From Pseudarthrobacter sp. C4D7 (GTDB lineage: Bacteria; Actinomycetota; Actinomycetes; Actinomycetales; Micrococcaceae): DNA of 64,000 bases. The stretch lies in contig NZ_JABFMW010000006.1 in NCBI RefSeq assembly GCF_013359725.1, positions 62,001-126,000 on the forward strand. Direction: 5' to 3'. A program made the position numbers and the translations under genes. The notes below the pieces were generated by a model. The model was not told where the DNA came from. It saw only the letters and a program-made list of their open reading frames with translations, and ran no database searches. Shown here piece after piece: positions 17,890 to 27,679 of the stretch; the first letter of the stretch is position 1, and each line of letters opens with the position of its first letter.

Positions 17890-18519
17890 ATGACACAGAG
17901 CACATTAATCCTCCTGGTACGCCACGGCCAGACGCCCACCACCGGAACCGTCCTTCCCGGCCGCGCCCCGGGCCTCCACCTGTCCGGACGCGGCCGCGAA
18001 CAGGCCGACGCAGTTGCCGAACGCCTTGCGGGCCTGCCCGTCGACGCGGTCTATTCATCACCCCTGGAACGGGCACGGGAGACCGCGGAACCCACGGCCG
18101 CCCGCACCGGCCGGACCGTCACAGATGAACCCGGCCTCCTCGAATGCGACTTCGGCGACTGGACAGGCGCCGCGCTCGCCGGACTTGCCGCGCTGCCGGA
18201 ATGGCAGACCGTCCAGCACAACCCGTCCGCGTTCCGTTTCCCCAACGGTGAAGGATTCTCCGGGATGCAGTCGCGGATGGTGGCCACCCTGGAGGATCTT
18301 CGGGCCGCCCACCGCGGTGGCGTCGTGGTCTGCTTCTCCCATGCCGACCCCATCAAGGCGGCCGTGGCACACGCCCTGGGCACCCATCTTGACCTCTTCC
18401 AGCGGATCATGATCAGCCCGGCGTCGGTCTCGGCCATCTCCTATGCGGACGGCCAGTCGCCGGCGGTGCTCACGGTGAATTCGATGTCGGAACCCCTGAG
18501 CGGGCTGAGGTCGCCATGA
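17890..18519 (+). CDS. histidine phosphatase family protein (MSMEG_4193 type)
   Basis: 209 residues with the phosphoglycerate-mutase/histidine-phosphatase fold. The phospho-accepting histidine is in LLVRHGQTPTTG near residue 12. Other parts are SSPLERARETAEP, the acid residue in LLECDFGDWTG, and the second catalytic histidine in VVCFSHADPIKAAVAHALG. In many actinobacteria this gene sits beside an SCO1664-family gene, as here (58 bp downstream). Substrate not known. Confidence 0.88.
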   Translation: MTQSTLILLVRHGQTPTTGTVLPGRAPGLHLSGRGREQADAVAERLAGLPVDAVYSSPLERARETAEPTAARTGRTVTDEPGLLECDFGDWTGAALAGLAALPEWQTVQHNPSAFRFPNGEGFSGMQSRMVATLEDLRAAHRGGVVVCFSHADPIKAAVAHALGTHLDLFQRIMISPASVSAISYADGQSPAVLTVNSMSEPLSGLRSP

Positions 18520-18577
18520 TGGCGCCGGCACCGTCGTCGAACAAACGGCCGCGTGGTGCGGCGGGCTGGGGCCTGCG

Positions 18578-19279
18578 GTGTCCGGGCGGGAGTTGACACT
18601 CCTCACCGGGGGCCGGGTGGAGCTGCTGGGACGCATCATGAGCGGCAGCAACGCCACGTTCCTTGCTGAGCTTTCCTGCGACGGAGATTCTGCGTGGGCA
18701 GTATACAAACCGGAGGCGGGAGAACGGCCGCTGGCAGATTTCGACGCCGGCCTGTACCGGCGTGAATGCGCCGCGTTCCAGCTGAGCGAAGCACTGGGCT
18801 GGGACATGGTGCCGCCCACGGTGGTCCGTATGGACGCGCCGCTTGGAGTGGGATCGCTGCAGTGGTTCATCGAAGGCGACCAGCAGGAGCACTATTTCAC
18901 CCTGTACGCGGACGCCCCCGAAACCCACGGTGAACTGGCCCGGATGGCATTGTTCGACTATGTGGCAAACAATACTGACAGGAAAAGCGGGCACGTCATC
19001 CGCGGAACGGACGGGCGCATCTGGGGCATCGACCACGGCCTGTGCTTTTCCGCAGCGTTCAAGCTGCGCACCGTCATCTGGGACTTCGCCGGCGACCCCA
19101 TTCCAGACCACCTTCTTGACGACATCAGCCCGCTGGCCGACACTGTTCCAGCCGAGGTGGCGGAATTGCTGCATCCCGCGGAAGTGGCGGCCCTCCAGCG
19201 CCGGGTGCAGCACATGCTGCAGGAAAAGGCACTTCCCGTTGACCGCACGGGAATGCGCTACCCGTGGCCTCTGGTCTAG
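18578..19279 (+). CDS. SCO1664 family protein
   Basis: 233 residues of the SCO1664 family, distantly like PI3/PI4-kinase folds. Features are the ATP-loop-like AVYKPEAGERPLADF near residues 46-60, the catalytic-type NNTDRKSGHVI and GIDHGLCFS. GTG 18578 is the only plausible start, as an in-frame stop lies about 70 nt upstream. In related genomes a DUF3090 gene usually lies between the phosphatase and this gene; it is absent here. The last codon shares CTAG with the stop of the convergent SGNH gene. Confidence 0.85.
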   Translation: MSGRELTLLTGGRVELLGRIMSGSNATFLAELSCDGDSAWAVYKPEAGERPLADFDAGLYRRECAAFQLSEALGWDMVPPTVVRMDAPLGVGSLQWFIEGDQQEHYFTLYADAPETHGELARMALFDYVANNTDRKSGHVIRGTDGRIWGIDHGLCFSAAFKLRTVIWDFAGDPIPDHLLDDISPLADTVPAEVAELLHPAEVAALQRRVQHMLQEKALPVDRTGMRYPWPLV

Positions 19280-20058
19280 TTTCCTGACACCCCGGCCTGC
19301 GGGACACTTTGGGGTGCCTGGTCGGGCCCGCGCGCGTCCTGGCGCCCTTCGAGTGCGGCCGCAGCCGCCGGCGCCGCCTGCTCCAGGTACGCGCCGATGT
19401 GCTCCAGCAGGTATTGCTGCCCCAACACCGTGGGGTGGTCTCCGTCGGGGCCGATCAGGTCGTCAAAGTCGTCACTGATCCAGCCCTCGGCGATGGGATC
19501 CACGAACTCACCGCCCGCCCTTGCGGTGGCATTCCTGAGTTGGTCGCTGATGTCCACCAGCCCGGGGTCGGGCTGCGTGGTGTACGACGGCGGGCCCACC
19601 ACGATCATCCGCGCCTCCGGGGCCAGGGTTTCTGCCCGGTCCAACGCTGCCAGGGCGGCGTCGCCGACGTCGGACGAGGCGTACCCAAGGTCGTTTTCCG
19701 AACCGAAGAAGACCACGATTCCAGTATCCGGGGTGACGAAGTCATCAACCTGGGTGCCAAACGTTCCGTTGTAGTCGCCCACGCTGAGGTATCCGCTTCC
19801 GTCCTCGGCTGCGTTGACGATCTCCAGGCCGGCCACGTCCGGGTCAGCGCGCATCAGCGCCGGCCAGGCCTGCTGCGGCGACGTGCCGTGGCCGGTGCTC
19901 AGCGAGTCCCCCACCACCACCACGCGCACCGGAGGCGCCGCCGCGGACGGGCGTGGCTGGGCTGCACTTCCCGATGTCGCAGCCAGGAGGAGGACGGCCA
20001 CACCGGCGACCGCCAGGCGGCCGGGATGCACGTGCAGCAGCACTTTACTGTCCTGCAT
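19276..20058 (-). CDS. secreted SGNH/GDSL hydrolase
   Basis: 260 residues with an N-terminal signal peptide (VAGVAVLLLAATSGSAAQP). A GDSL-type esterase fold follows: nucleophile in VVVGDSLSTGHG, the block-III asparagine in FFGSENDLG and the Asp-His pair in IGPDGDHPT. It acts outside the cell, probably deacylating lipids or glycans; substrate not predictable. The final stop overlaps the convergent SCO1664 gene by 4 bp. Confidence 0.85.
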   Translation of the reverse strand: MQDSKVLLHVHPGRLAVAGVAVLLLAATSGSAAQPRPSAAAPPVRVVVVGDSLSTGHGTSPQQAWPALMRADPDVAGLEIVNAAEDGSGYLSVGDYNGTFGTQVDDFVTPDTGIVVFFGSENDLGYASSDVGDAALAALDRAETLAPEARMIVVGPPSYTTQPDPGLVDISDQLRNATARAGGEFVDPIAEGWISDDFDDLIGPDGDHPTVLGQQYLLEHIGAYLEQAAPAAAAALEGRQDARGPDQAPQSVPQAGVSGN

Positions 20059-20208
20059 AGTCCCCCTCCCGCGGCCGGTTGTTCTCTTCCCCGTGTCCCA
20101 TGGTAGGCAATGGTGGGAATACTGTAGGGCTTAGGTGACCAGGACAACAGGATGCACAGCGGTTGCACAGGAACCTTTAGGGCATTAGGTACCCAGAGGT
20201 CGGCGGCA

Positions 20209-21033
20209 CTAGAACTTCCCGTACCGTGCGCGCGCCATGGAGTACACGCCAAAGCAGATGAACCCGGCGGCGATGGCGGCGAGGAGGAACACGCCGTACG
20301 GTTGAGCGCCCAAGGTCTTCAGGCCACCGTCGAGGCCGGAGGACTTGGACGGATCGGCGGTTACGGCCGCCACGATGACAAGGACACCCACGACGGCGAG
20401 CACCACACCTTTGGCTGCGTATCCTATGGTGCCCAGCCACTCCACCACGGTCCGCGCGGTGCCGGGGTCCTGCAGGTCCGCCATGAACTTCCGCGAGATC
20501 CCCTTGTAGGCGTAATAGGCTCCGGCCCCGATGACCGCCAGCCCCAGGACCACCACGATCACTACCCCGGCGGGTGCCCCCAGCAGCTTCGCGGTGAAGT
20601 CGCTGGCCGACTGGCTGGAGTTCTTGCTGCCTCCGGCGGCGAAGACGGCGAAGGTGAACGCGAGGAAGCCGAACACCACGGCTTTCCCGCCTGCCTCGGC
20701 CGCGTTCTTCAGCTTCTTACCGGACTCCTGCTCAGTGCGCGCCCCAACCACCGCCTCGCTGACCATCCAGAGGGCGAGCGCCGCACAGGCAACCGCGCCG
20801 GCCCACAGCAGGATTCCGCCGCCCGGCTTGGACGCCAGCGTGGCAATGGCCCCGCTCTGGTCCGCTTCTCCGCCCTGGCCGCCGCTTAGCTGCAGGGCGA
20901 TGGCGCCGATCAGGATGTGGACCAGGCCGATGAAGACATACCCGGCACGGGCCAAAACGCGCACCGCCGGGCTGCGCCCGGCCGACGCCGCCCCGGATAC
21001 TGCCCGGTTTGCTCCTTGCGACGCGTTGCCCAT
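20209..21033 (-). CDS. DUF1206 membrane protein
   Basis: 274 residues with six hydrophobic helices arranged as three similar two-helix repeats: [38 protein letters not shown] and [19 protein letters not shown] open the units. This matches DUF1206, an actinobacterial and cyanobacterial membrane family of unknown function. It stands alone between the SGNH hydrolase (150 bp gap) and the divergent UvrA-like gene. Confidence 0.85.
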   Translation of the reverse strand: MGNASQGANRAVSGAASAGRSPAVRVLARAGYVFIGLVHILIGAIALQLSGGQGGEADQSGAIATLASKPGGGILLWAGAVACAALALWMVSEAVVGARTEQESGKKLKNAAEAGGKAVVFGFLAFTFAVFAAGGSKNSSQSASDFTAKLLGAPAGVVIVVVLGLAVIGAGAYYAYKGISRKFMADLQDPGTARTVVEWLGTIGYAAKGVVLAVVGVLVIVAAVTADPSKSSGLDGGLKTLGAQPYGVFLLAAIAAGFICFGVYSMARARYGKF

Positions 21034-21162
21034 GGCCGGCCTCCACCTATGTAGTTGATCTCCTGTTCCCCGGGCGGCTGTGCATGCCCAGCCGGGGAAT
21101 GCTTCAGTGTAGATCCGTCAGCGCCGTCCCAACAGCTCCGGGAAAGTTCCGGCCCTTCGCCG

Positions 21163-23784
21163 ATGCCGACTACAGTCGAACCGGTGCAAGCCAAACAGAA
21201 CGAAGAGGAATTGACCACGCTGGATGCAGCCGGATCCGCCGCTGACCACGCCCAGGACGGCTTCGTCCGCGTGCGGGGCGCCCGCGAAAACAACCTGCGG
21301 AACATCAGCGTGGACGTGCCGCGGGATGCGATCGTGGCCTTCACCGGGGTCTCCGGCTCGGGTAAATCGTCCCTTGCGTTCGGCACCATTTACGCGGAAG
21401 CGCAGCGCCGGTTCTTCGAATCGGTGGCGCCCTACGCCCGCCGCCTCATCCAGCAGGGCCACAACCCCAAGGTGGACCTGATCACCGGGCTGCCGCCCGC
21501 CGTCGCGCTCCAGCAGCGCCGGGGAACTGCCAGCTCCAGGTCCACCGTGGGCACCGTCACCACGCTGTCCAACTCCCTGCGCATGCTGTTTTCCCGCGCC
21601 GGCAGCTACCCGGAGGGCGCAGCGCCGCTGGACTCGGACGCTTTCTCCCCCAACACCGCAGCAGGCGCCTGCCCGGAATGCCATGGCCTGGGCACGGCCC
21701 ACACCGTCAGTGAAGCATCCCTCGTTCCGGACCCGTCCCTCAGCATCCGTGACGGGGCGATCGCTGCCTGGCCCGGCGCCTGGCAGGGCAAGAACCTGCG
21801 CGACATCCTGACCCACCTGGGCTACGACGTGGACATCCCCTGGCGGCAGTTGCCCCGGAAACAGCGGGACTGGATCCTGTTCACCGAAGAACAGCCGGTG
21901 GTGGAAGTGACACCCCAGCGGGACCGCGTGGCCAAGCCCTACAAGGGAAGGTTCTGGAGCGCCAAGAGCTACGTCATGCACACCCTGCTCGATTCCAAAA
22001 GCCCCGCCATGCGGGACAAGGTGCTGCGCTTCATGGAAACAGGGCCCTGCCCGCGTTGCGGCGGAACCGGGCTCAGGCCCGAGGCCCTTGCGGTGACCTT
22101 CGCCGGGCACACCATCGCCGGGCTCAATGCAGTGCCCATGACCGATCTCGCGAACATCATCCGTCCCACCACCACACTGGCCAGTGCAGGGACAGCGTCC
22201 CGGAAGCAGTCATCGGAATCCAACGAAGTTGCTGTGGCGATCACCCGCGACCTGCTCCACCGCATTACCGTCCTGCTGGACCTGGGCCTGGGCTACCTGG
22301 CGCTGGGACGGGCGACCCCTACGCTGTCGCCCGGGGAGATGCAGCGGCTGCGGATCGCCACCCAGTTGCGCTCAGGGCTCTTCGGGGTGATCTATGTCCT
22401 GGATGAGCCATCGGCAGGGCTGCACCCGGCGGATGCCGAGCCCCTCCTCGCCGTCCTGGACCAGCTCAAGTCGTCCGGCAACTCGGTCTTCGTCGTGGAA
22501 CACAACATGGACCTGGTCCGCCGGGCGGACTGGCTTGTGGACGTGGGGCCACGCGCCGGTGAGGACGGCGGAGAGGTGCTGTACAGCGGGCCGGTGCAGG
22601 GCCTCGATGCCGTGCCGGAATCCGTGACGCGGCCCTTCCTGTTTCCCGGTGGAGGAAGCCGGTCCGAAGCAGCGGCGGCGGACGGCCGCGGCGATGATAC
22701 CCGGCGTACGGCGTCCGGGTGGCTGGAGTTGCGTGGCGTCAGCCGCCACAACCTCCAGGATCTGGACGCTTCCTTTCCGCTCGGCGTCCTGACGGCGGTC
22801 ACGGGCGTCTCGGGCTCGGGAAAGTCGACGCTCGTCAGCCGCGTCCTGGCCGATGTTGCCGGCGCCGCCCTGCACAAGGGCGCCGAATCCGGGGCAGGCA
22901 CACCTGACGGGCAGGAGGAGGACGTCGAGGACCAGGGCGGACCGCTGACAGTGGGCAACGTGTCCGGGCTGGAGCGGATCGACCGCCTGGTGAAAGTGGA
23001 CCAGAAACCGATCGGGCGCACGCCCCGCTCCAACCTGGCCACCTACACGGGACTGTTCGATGCCGTCCGCAAGGAATTCGCCGCCACGGACGCCGCCAAA
23101 AGCAGGGGGTTCGGCGCCGGGCGTTTCTCCTTCAACGTGGCCGGTGGCCGCTGCGAGACCTGCCAGGGCGAAGGCTTCGTTGCCGTGGAACTGTTGTTCC
23201 TGCCCGGCAGTTACGGTCCGTGCCCGGAATGCAACGGCACGCGGTACAACCCCGCCACCCTGGAAGTTACGTATCAGGGGATGAACATCGCCGACGTCCT
23301 GGGCATGACGGTCACCGCAGCCGCCGGTTTCCTGGCAGACGTACCCGCTGCGGCCCGGGCCCTGCAGACCCTCCAGGAAGTGGGCCTGGGCTACCTCCGG
23401 CTGGGCCAGCCCGCCACGGAACTTTCGGGCGGCGAGGCGCAGCGGATCAAGCTGGCCACTGAACTGCAGCGGGCCCGGCGCGGGCACACCCTGTACCTGC
23501 TGGATGAGCCCACCACGGGCCTGCACCCTGCCGATGTCCAGCTCCTGATGGCGCAGTTGAACCGGTTGGTGGACGCCGGGAACACCGTGGTCGTGGTGGA
23601 ACATGCCATGGACGTGGTGGCCGCCGCCGACTGGGTGATCGACCTTGGACCCGCCGGTGGCGACGCCGGCGGCAGGATTGTCGCCGCCGGCGGCCCGGAC
23701 GCCGTCGCACGTTCCCAAAGCAGCCGCACAGCTCCGTACCTCGCGGAAGCGCTGCGCGCAGCGGGACGCGGCAACGGGAAGTAG
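21163..23784 (+). CDS. UvrA-like ABC ATPase
   Basis: About 873 residues with two ABC ATPase modules. Walker A motifs are GVSGSGKSS and GVSGSGKST. Zinc-finger CxxC pairs are [26 protein letters not shown] and [12 protein letters not shown] signatures are [12 protein letters not shown] and [12 protein letters not shown]. Canonical UvrA is 940-970 residues; this shorter form is a paralogue of the UvrA2 or drug-resistance type. The degenerate first signature (LSPGE) supports that. It may protect against DNA-binding compounds rather than serve general excision repair. ATG 21163 is chosen over the ATG at 21055, whose extra N-terminus is cysteine-rich and unlike the family. Confidence 0.85.
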   Translation: MPTTVEPVQAKQNEEELTTLDAAGSAADHAQDGFVRVRGARENNLRNISVDVPRDAIVAFTGVSGSGKSSLAFGTIYAEAQRRFFESVAPYARRLIQQGHNPKVDLITGLPPAVALQQRRGTASSRSTVGTVTTLSNSLRMLFSRAGSYPEGAAPLDSDAFSPNTAAGACPECHGLGTAHTVSEASLVPDPSLSIRDGAIAAWPGAWQGKNLRDILTHLGYDVDIPWRQLPRKQRDWILFTEEQPVVEVTPQRDRVAKPYKGRFWSAKSYVMHTLLDSKSPAMRDKVLRFMETGPCPRCGGTGLRPEALAVTFAGHTIAGLNAVPMTDLANIIRPTTTLASAGTASRKQSSESNEVAVAITRDLLHRITVLLDLGLGYLALGRATPTLSPGEMQRLRIATQLRSGLFGVIYVLDEPSAGLHPADAEPLLAVLDQLKSSGNSVFVVEHNMDLVRRADWLVDVGPRAGEDGGEVLYSGPVQGLDAVPESVTRPFLFPGGGSRSEAAAADGRGDDTRRTASGWLELRGVSRHNLQDLDASFPLGVLTAVTGVSGSGKSTLVSRVLADVAGAALHKGAESGAGTPDGQEEDVEDQGGPLTVGNVSGLERIDRLVKVDQKPIGRTPRSNLATYTGLFDAVRKEFAATDAAKSRGFGAGRFSFNVAGGRCETCQGEGFVAVELLFLPGSYGPCPECNGTRYNPATLEVTYQGMNIADVLGMTVTAAAGFLADVPAAARALQTLQEVGLGYLRLGQPATELSGGEAQRIKLATELQRARRGHTLYLLDEPTTGLHPADVQLLMAQLNRLVDAGNTVVVVEHAMDVVAAADWVIDLGPAGGDAGGRIVAAGGPDAVARSQSSRTAPYLAEALRAAGRGNGK

Positions 23785-23830
23785 GGCAGGCGCTCTTGCC
23801 GTAGCGCGTGCAGCGGCGTAGGACAATGGA

Positions 23831-24700
23831 ATGCGTACCCGACCGATGGCGCCCGACCAGGACATCCTTCACGGCCGCGTGGCCGTGGTGACCGGCTCAT
23901 CGCGTGGGCTCGGGTTTGCCCTGGCCGGCGCGCTGGGCCGCCACGGCGCCACGGTGGTGCTGGCCGCCAGGTCGGACGACGGCGTTGCGGCCGCCGTCCG
24001 CCGCCTGCGCGCCGAGGGCATCGCGGCATCGGGCCGGCGCTGCGATACGGCCAACCTGGCAGAGGTAGAGGCTCTCCGGGACGAGGCCCTGGGCCTGGGA
24101 CCTCTGGACATCTGGATCAACAACGCCGGAACATCGGGGGTTTACGGTCCCACGGCGTGGACGCCGGTCGAGGACTTCACGAACGTGGTGCGCACCAACA
24201 TCCTTGGCACGTTCCACGGCTCCCGGGTGGCGTTGCCGGTGTTCCTGGAGCAGGGCCACGGTGACCTGGTGAACCTTTACGGCCAGGGCGACCTCGGTCC
24301 GGTGGCCCTGCAGAACGCCTACGCATCAAGCAAACGGTGGGTCCGCCAGTTCACGGAAACCCTGCGGCTGGAGGCCAAAGGCACCGGCGTGCGGGTGCAC
24401 GGCATGAACCCGGGCCTGGTGGAGACCGCCCTCCTGGGGCGGGTGACGTCGCAGGAGGGCTACCAGAAGCGCCTTTCCGGGCTCCAGGTGGTGGTGGGAC
24501 TGTGGGGGCAGAAACCGGATGAAGCGGCACGGCCCATCGTGGACCTGGTGACCTCCAATGCCGCCGAGTTCCGGTTCCTGACCCGGCGGCGGATGGTCAC
24601 CCACGGCTTGCGCAACGTCCTGGCCGGCCGCCTGCGCAAGGCAAACAGGATGCCGCTGGAGGTCACCGTACTGGAGGCTCCCGGCCCGTCCCTGCCCTGA
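23831..24700 (+). CDS. short-chain dehydrogenase/reductase
   Basis: 289 residues of the classical SDR fold. The cofactor glycine motif is VTGSSRGLGFALAG. D/W-INNAG is seen in IWINNAGTSGVYG, and the catalytic YxxxK in NAYASSKRWVRQF. The arginine after the first strand (LAARSDDG) favours NADPH. Substrate unknown. The start could also be the in-frame ATG at 23846; neither has a clear ribosome site. It lies 46 bp after the UvrA-like gene on the same strand. Confidence 0.85.
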   Translation: MRTRPMAPDQDILHGRVAVVTGSSRGLGFALAGALGRHGATVVLAARSDDGVAAAVRRLRAEGIAASGRRCDTANLAEVEALRDEALGLGPLDIWINNAGTSGVYGPTAWTPVEDFTNVVRTNILGTFHGSRVALPVFLEQGHGDLVNLYGQGDLGPVALQNAYASSKRWVRQFTETLRLEAKGTGVRVHGMNPGLVETALLGRVTSQEGYQKRLSGLQVVVGLWGQKPDEAARPIVDLVTSNAAEFRFLTRRRMVTHGLRNVLAGRLRKANRMPLEVTVLEAPGPSLP

Positions 24701-24920
24701 CGCTGCCCGGTCGAGTCCCGGGCCGCCGTCGGACGCCCACAAGGTTGCCGCAGGCAAATACCGGCCCGGCTATGGACTCTTGGGCGGGGCCCAACCAGAC
24801 TGTCTACAACAGCCGGCCAGGTGCGCCGGAATAGACGTCACTTTCGATGGGGTCGTTGGGCGGCTGCATCTATTGGGGTTGTACCGTGACGCCGCGCGGC
24901 GGCGCCGAAAGGACCTGGTC

Positions 24921-26354
24921 ATGCCGGACTTTGCACCGTTCTTTCCACTGATCGCCATCATCCTGGGAGTCCTCGTTGCCATTGGCTTTGCGTGGGTGGC
25001 CACGAAGCTGATGTGGAAGGTGGCGGAGCCAAACGAGGCTCTGATCATTTCCGGACTGACCCGGGGAACCCTGGAAACGCGGGAAGGAATGGACTTCAAG
25101 ATTGTCACCGGCAAGGGCGCCCTGGTCCTTCCCGGGCTCCAGACGGTGCGGCCACTGTCACTGACGCTGAACGAGACGGAGCTCAAGGTTTCCTGCGTGA
25201 CCTCGCAAGGTATCCAGGTGATCGTGGAGGGCGTTGTCATTTACAAGATCGGTGATGCGCCGCCCTTCATTGCCAATGCCGCCCGCCGTTTCCTGGGCCA
25301 GCAGCCAAAGATGGAAAGCCAGGTTTACAACGTCTTCGAGGGCCACCTGCGGTCCATTATCGGCAGCATGACCGTGGAGGAAATCATCCGCGAACGGGAC
25401 AAACTCGCTTCCCAGGTGCGCAGCGCCAGCGGCGTGGAGATGGAGAAGCTGGGCCTCGTGGTGGACTCACTGCAGATCAAGGACCTGCAGGACCCCACCG
25501 GTTACATCCAGAACATCGCAAAGCCGCATATCGCCCAGGTGAAGATGGAAGCCAGGATCGCCGAGGCCACCCGGAACCGGGAGGCGGCGGAAAAGGAGGC
25601 GGAAGCGGCGGCACTGATCGCCGACGCGCAAAGCGTCTCGGCCATCCGGCAATCGGTGGCCCAGGCCAACGCCGAGCGGGCCCGGGCCAATGCCGCCCAG
25701 GCCGGCCCGCTGGCAGAAGCCACCGCGCGGCAGCAGGTGGTGGTCCAGGAAACCGAAGTTGCCAAGCTTGAAGCGGACCGGGAAGAGCAGAAGCTGCAGA
25801 CCAGTATCCGCAAGCCTGCCGATGCCAAGGCCTACGCCAAACGCACGGATGCCGAGGGCCAGAAGGCGGCAGACATCAGCGCCGCCGAGGCCCTGGCCCG
25901 CCGCACCGAGCTTGAGGCCCAGGCCAACGCCCGCCGGACCGAAGTAACGGCGCAGGCCAACGCCACGGCGGCGGCAGCCGCGGCCGGAGCCACCAAAGTC
26001 ACCGGTGAGGCCGAGGCGGCCGCCACCAGGGCAAAGGGCGACGCTGCTGCCTCAGCGATCAAAGCCAAGGCCCTGGCCGAGGCGGACGGCATCAAGGCCC
26101 GGGCCGAGGCACTCGCCACCAACCAGGACGCGGTCATCTCCCAACAGCTCGCCGAGAACATGCCGGCCATCATTGCCGCAGCGGCCGAGCCGTTCTCCCA
26201 TGTGGGCCACATGACCGTCCTGAACGGCGGCGAGGGCGTCAACAAGATGCTCGGCGGAATCCTGGCCCAGGCGGGTGATTACCTGCCGGCCCTCCGGTCC
26301 GCGCTGAAGAACGGCAAGGACGCCAAGCACCCACCCACCGCCTCCGGGTCGTAG
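24921..26354 (+). CDS. flotillin family protein
   Basis: 477 residues. One N-terminal membrane helix (FFPLIAIILGVLVAIGFAWVATK) is followed by an SPFH domain (about 35-210, with EALIISGLTRG and VEEIIRERDKLASQV). A long Ala/Glu-rich coiled coil (about 215-420) and a Gly-rich C-terminal tail complete it. Flotillins scaffold membrane microdomains. The start at 24921 has AAGGA upstream; the longer frame from 24780 does not look coding. The next gene starts 7 bp after its stop and encodes an OB-fold partner, matching the flotillin-NfeD pairing. The 220-bp gap upstream holds no gene. Confidence 0.9.
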   Translation: MPDFAPFFPLIAIILGVLVAIGFAWVATKLMWKVAEPNEALIISGLTRGTLETREGMDFKIVTGKGALVLPGLQTVRPLSLTLNETELKVSCVTSQGIQVIVEGVVIYKIGDAPPFIANAARRFLGQQPKMESQVYNVFEGHLRSIIGSMTVEEIIRERDKLASQVRSASGVEMEKLGLVVDSLQIKDLQDPTGYIQNIAKPHIAQVKMEARIAEATRNREAAEKEAEAAALIADAQSVSAIRQSVAQANAERARANAAQAGPLAEATARQQVVVQETEVAKLEADREEQKLQTSIRKPADAKAYAKRTDAEGQKAADISAAEALARRTELEAQANARRTEVTAQANATAAAAAAGATKVTGEAEAAATRAKGDAAASAIKAKALAEADGIKARAEALATNQDAVISQQLAENMPAIIAAAAEPFSHVGHMTVLNGGEGVNKMLGGILAQAGDYLPALRSALKNGKDAKHPPTASGS

Positions 26355-26361
26355 CAACCCC

Positions 26362-26601
26362 ATGAGAAGGGATGTAGACCGGCGCCTGACCGGGAAGATA
26401 GGCCGGGTGACCGGACGCATCGGCCCGGGCACCATCGGAGAAGTCATGCTGCCCTACCTCGGCGGCACCATGGCGTTCCACGCCCATCCATACGACAAGC
26501 ACAGTGACTATCCGGTGGGCACGGAGGTGTTGGTGATCTACTTCGAGCCGCCGCAGACCGTGTTCGTGGAGGAACTGCCGGACGTCTTGAAGCACATCTA
26601 G
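26362..26601 (+). CDS. small OB-fold protein, NfeD-like flotillin partner
   Basis: 79 residues with no membrane segment. GKIGRVTGRIGPGTIGEVML, YPVGTEVLVIYFE and QTVFVEEL fit the five-stranded OB fold of the soluble C-terminal domain of NfeD proteins. NfeD partners of flotillins usually carry membrane helices; here only the soluble domain is encoded. It starts 7 bp after the flotillin stop, so the two are almost certainly co-transcribed. Assignment is by motif and context. Confidence 0.7.
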   Translation: MRRDVDRRLTGKIGRVTGRIGPGTIGEVMLPYLGGTMAFHAHPYDKHSDYPVGTEVLVIYFEPPQTVFVEELPDVLKHI

Positions 26602-26632
26602 TGACGCCCGGCAGCGTCCTGCACGCCGGGAA

Positions 26633-27664
26633 CTAGCGTCCGCCCTCCATTTTGCGGCTGCGCTGTTCCTGCGCCATCGGCCCATAGGGGTAGACACCTG
26701 CCGCGGGCTGGCTCGCCTCGGTGAGCCGGTTGACCTCGTCCGCGCTGAGGACCAGGTCAGCGGCCGCCATGTTGTCGGCAAGCTGCTCCGTGGAGCGGGC
26801 CCCCAGGATGACCGAGGTCACGGCGGGGCGGTCCACCAGCCAGGCAAGGGCCACCTGGGACGGGCTCACGCCGTGGTCGGCCGCGATGCCTTGCACAGCA
26901 TCAATCACAGTCCACGTGCGGGGATTGTCATTGCGCGCCTTCCAGGCCTCCATGCCGCGGCTGGGATTCTCCCCCAGCCGGGTGGCCCCGGAGGGGCTCT
27001 GATCGCGCCGGTACTTCCCGGACAGCCATCCGCCGCCCAGGGGCGACCACGGCAGCAGGCCGATTCCGGCGTCCAGCGCGGCCGGAACGATCTCGAACTC
27101 GATGTCCCTGACCAGGAGGCTGTACTGCGGCTGCAGGCTGACGGGCAGGTTCCAGCCCTGGCCGCGGGCCACGTGGACGGCCTTCGTCAGCTGCCAGCCC
27201 AGGAAGTTGGAGAACCCGTAATAGGCAATTTTGCCGCGGGTCACCGCATCGTCCAGGAACCGGAGGGTTTCCTCCAACGGCGTGATGGGGTCCCACGCGT
27301 GCATCTGGTACAGATCAATCTGTTCCACGCCCAGGCGGCGTAGGGAATCATCCAGGGCGCGGGTCAGGTGCCGGCGGGAGGTTCCGACGTCGTTCGGTGC
27401 CGTTCCCATGGGAAAGCGCCCCTTGGTGGCGATCACCGCAGTATCCCGGAGGCCGGGCCGCGCGGCCAGCCAGCGCCCGATGATTCCTTCGGAGACGCCG
27501 GAGCTGTAGACGTCGGCGGTATCGATGAAGTTGCCGCCCGCAGCAAAGTAGCTGTCCAGGATGGCGTGGGAAGTCTCCTCGGTCGCTTCCGCGCCGAAGG
27601 TCATGGTGCCCAGCGCGAAGCTGGTGACGACGGCGCCGCTGTGGCCCAGGGTTCTGTGCTGCAT
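26633..27664 (-). CDS. aldo/keto reductase
   Basis: 343 residues of the (beta/alpha)8 AKR family. The catalytic aspartate and tyrosine lie in FIDTADVYSSG, the lysine in VIATKGRF and the histidine in LYQMHAWDPITP. The NADP-binding end is VILGARSTEQLADN. It follows the gluconolactonase-like gene by 15 bp, so the two may act on one sugar or sugar acid. The start at 27664 has GAGGA about 6 nt upstream. Confidence 0.9.
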   Translation of the reverse strand: MQHRTLGHSGAVVTSFALGTMTFGAEATEETSHAILDSYFAAGGNFIDTADVYSSGVSEGIIGRWLAARPGLRDTAVIATKGRFPMGTAPNDVGTSRRHLTRALDDSLRRLGVEQIDLYQMHAWDPITPLEETLRFLDDAVTRGKIAYYGFSNFLGWQLTKAVHVARGQGWNLPVSLQPQYSLLVRDIEFEIVPAALDAGIGLLPWSPLGGGWLSGKYRRDQSPSGATRLGENPSRGMEAWKARNDNPRTWTVIDAVQGIAADHGVSPSQVALAWLVDRPAVTSVILGARSTEQLADNMAAADLVLSADEVNRLTEASQPAAGVYPYGPMAQEQRSRKMEGGR

Positions 27665-27679
27665 GGTGTGTCCTCGTGT

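Noticed and set aside
22372..23865. 497-codon open frame on the minus strand
   Set aside because: It lies antisense to the UvrA-like gene with no domain match.
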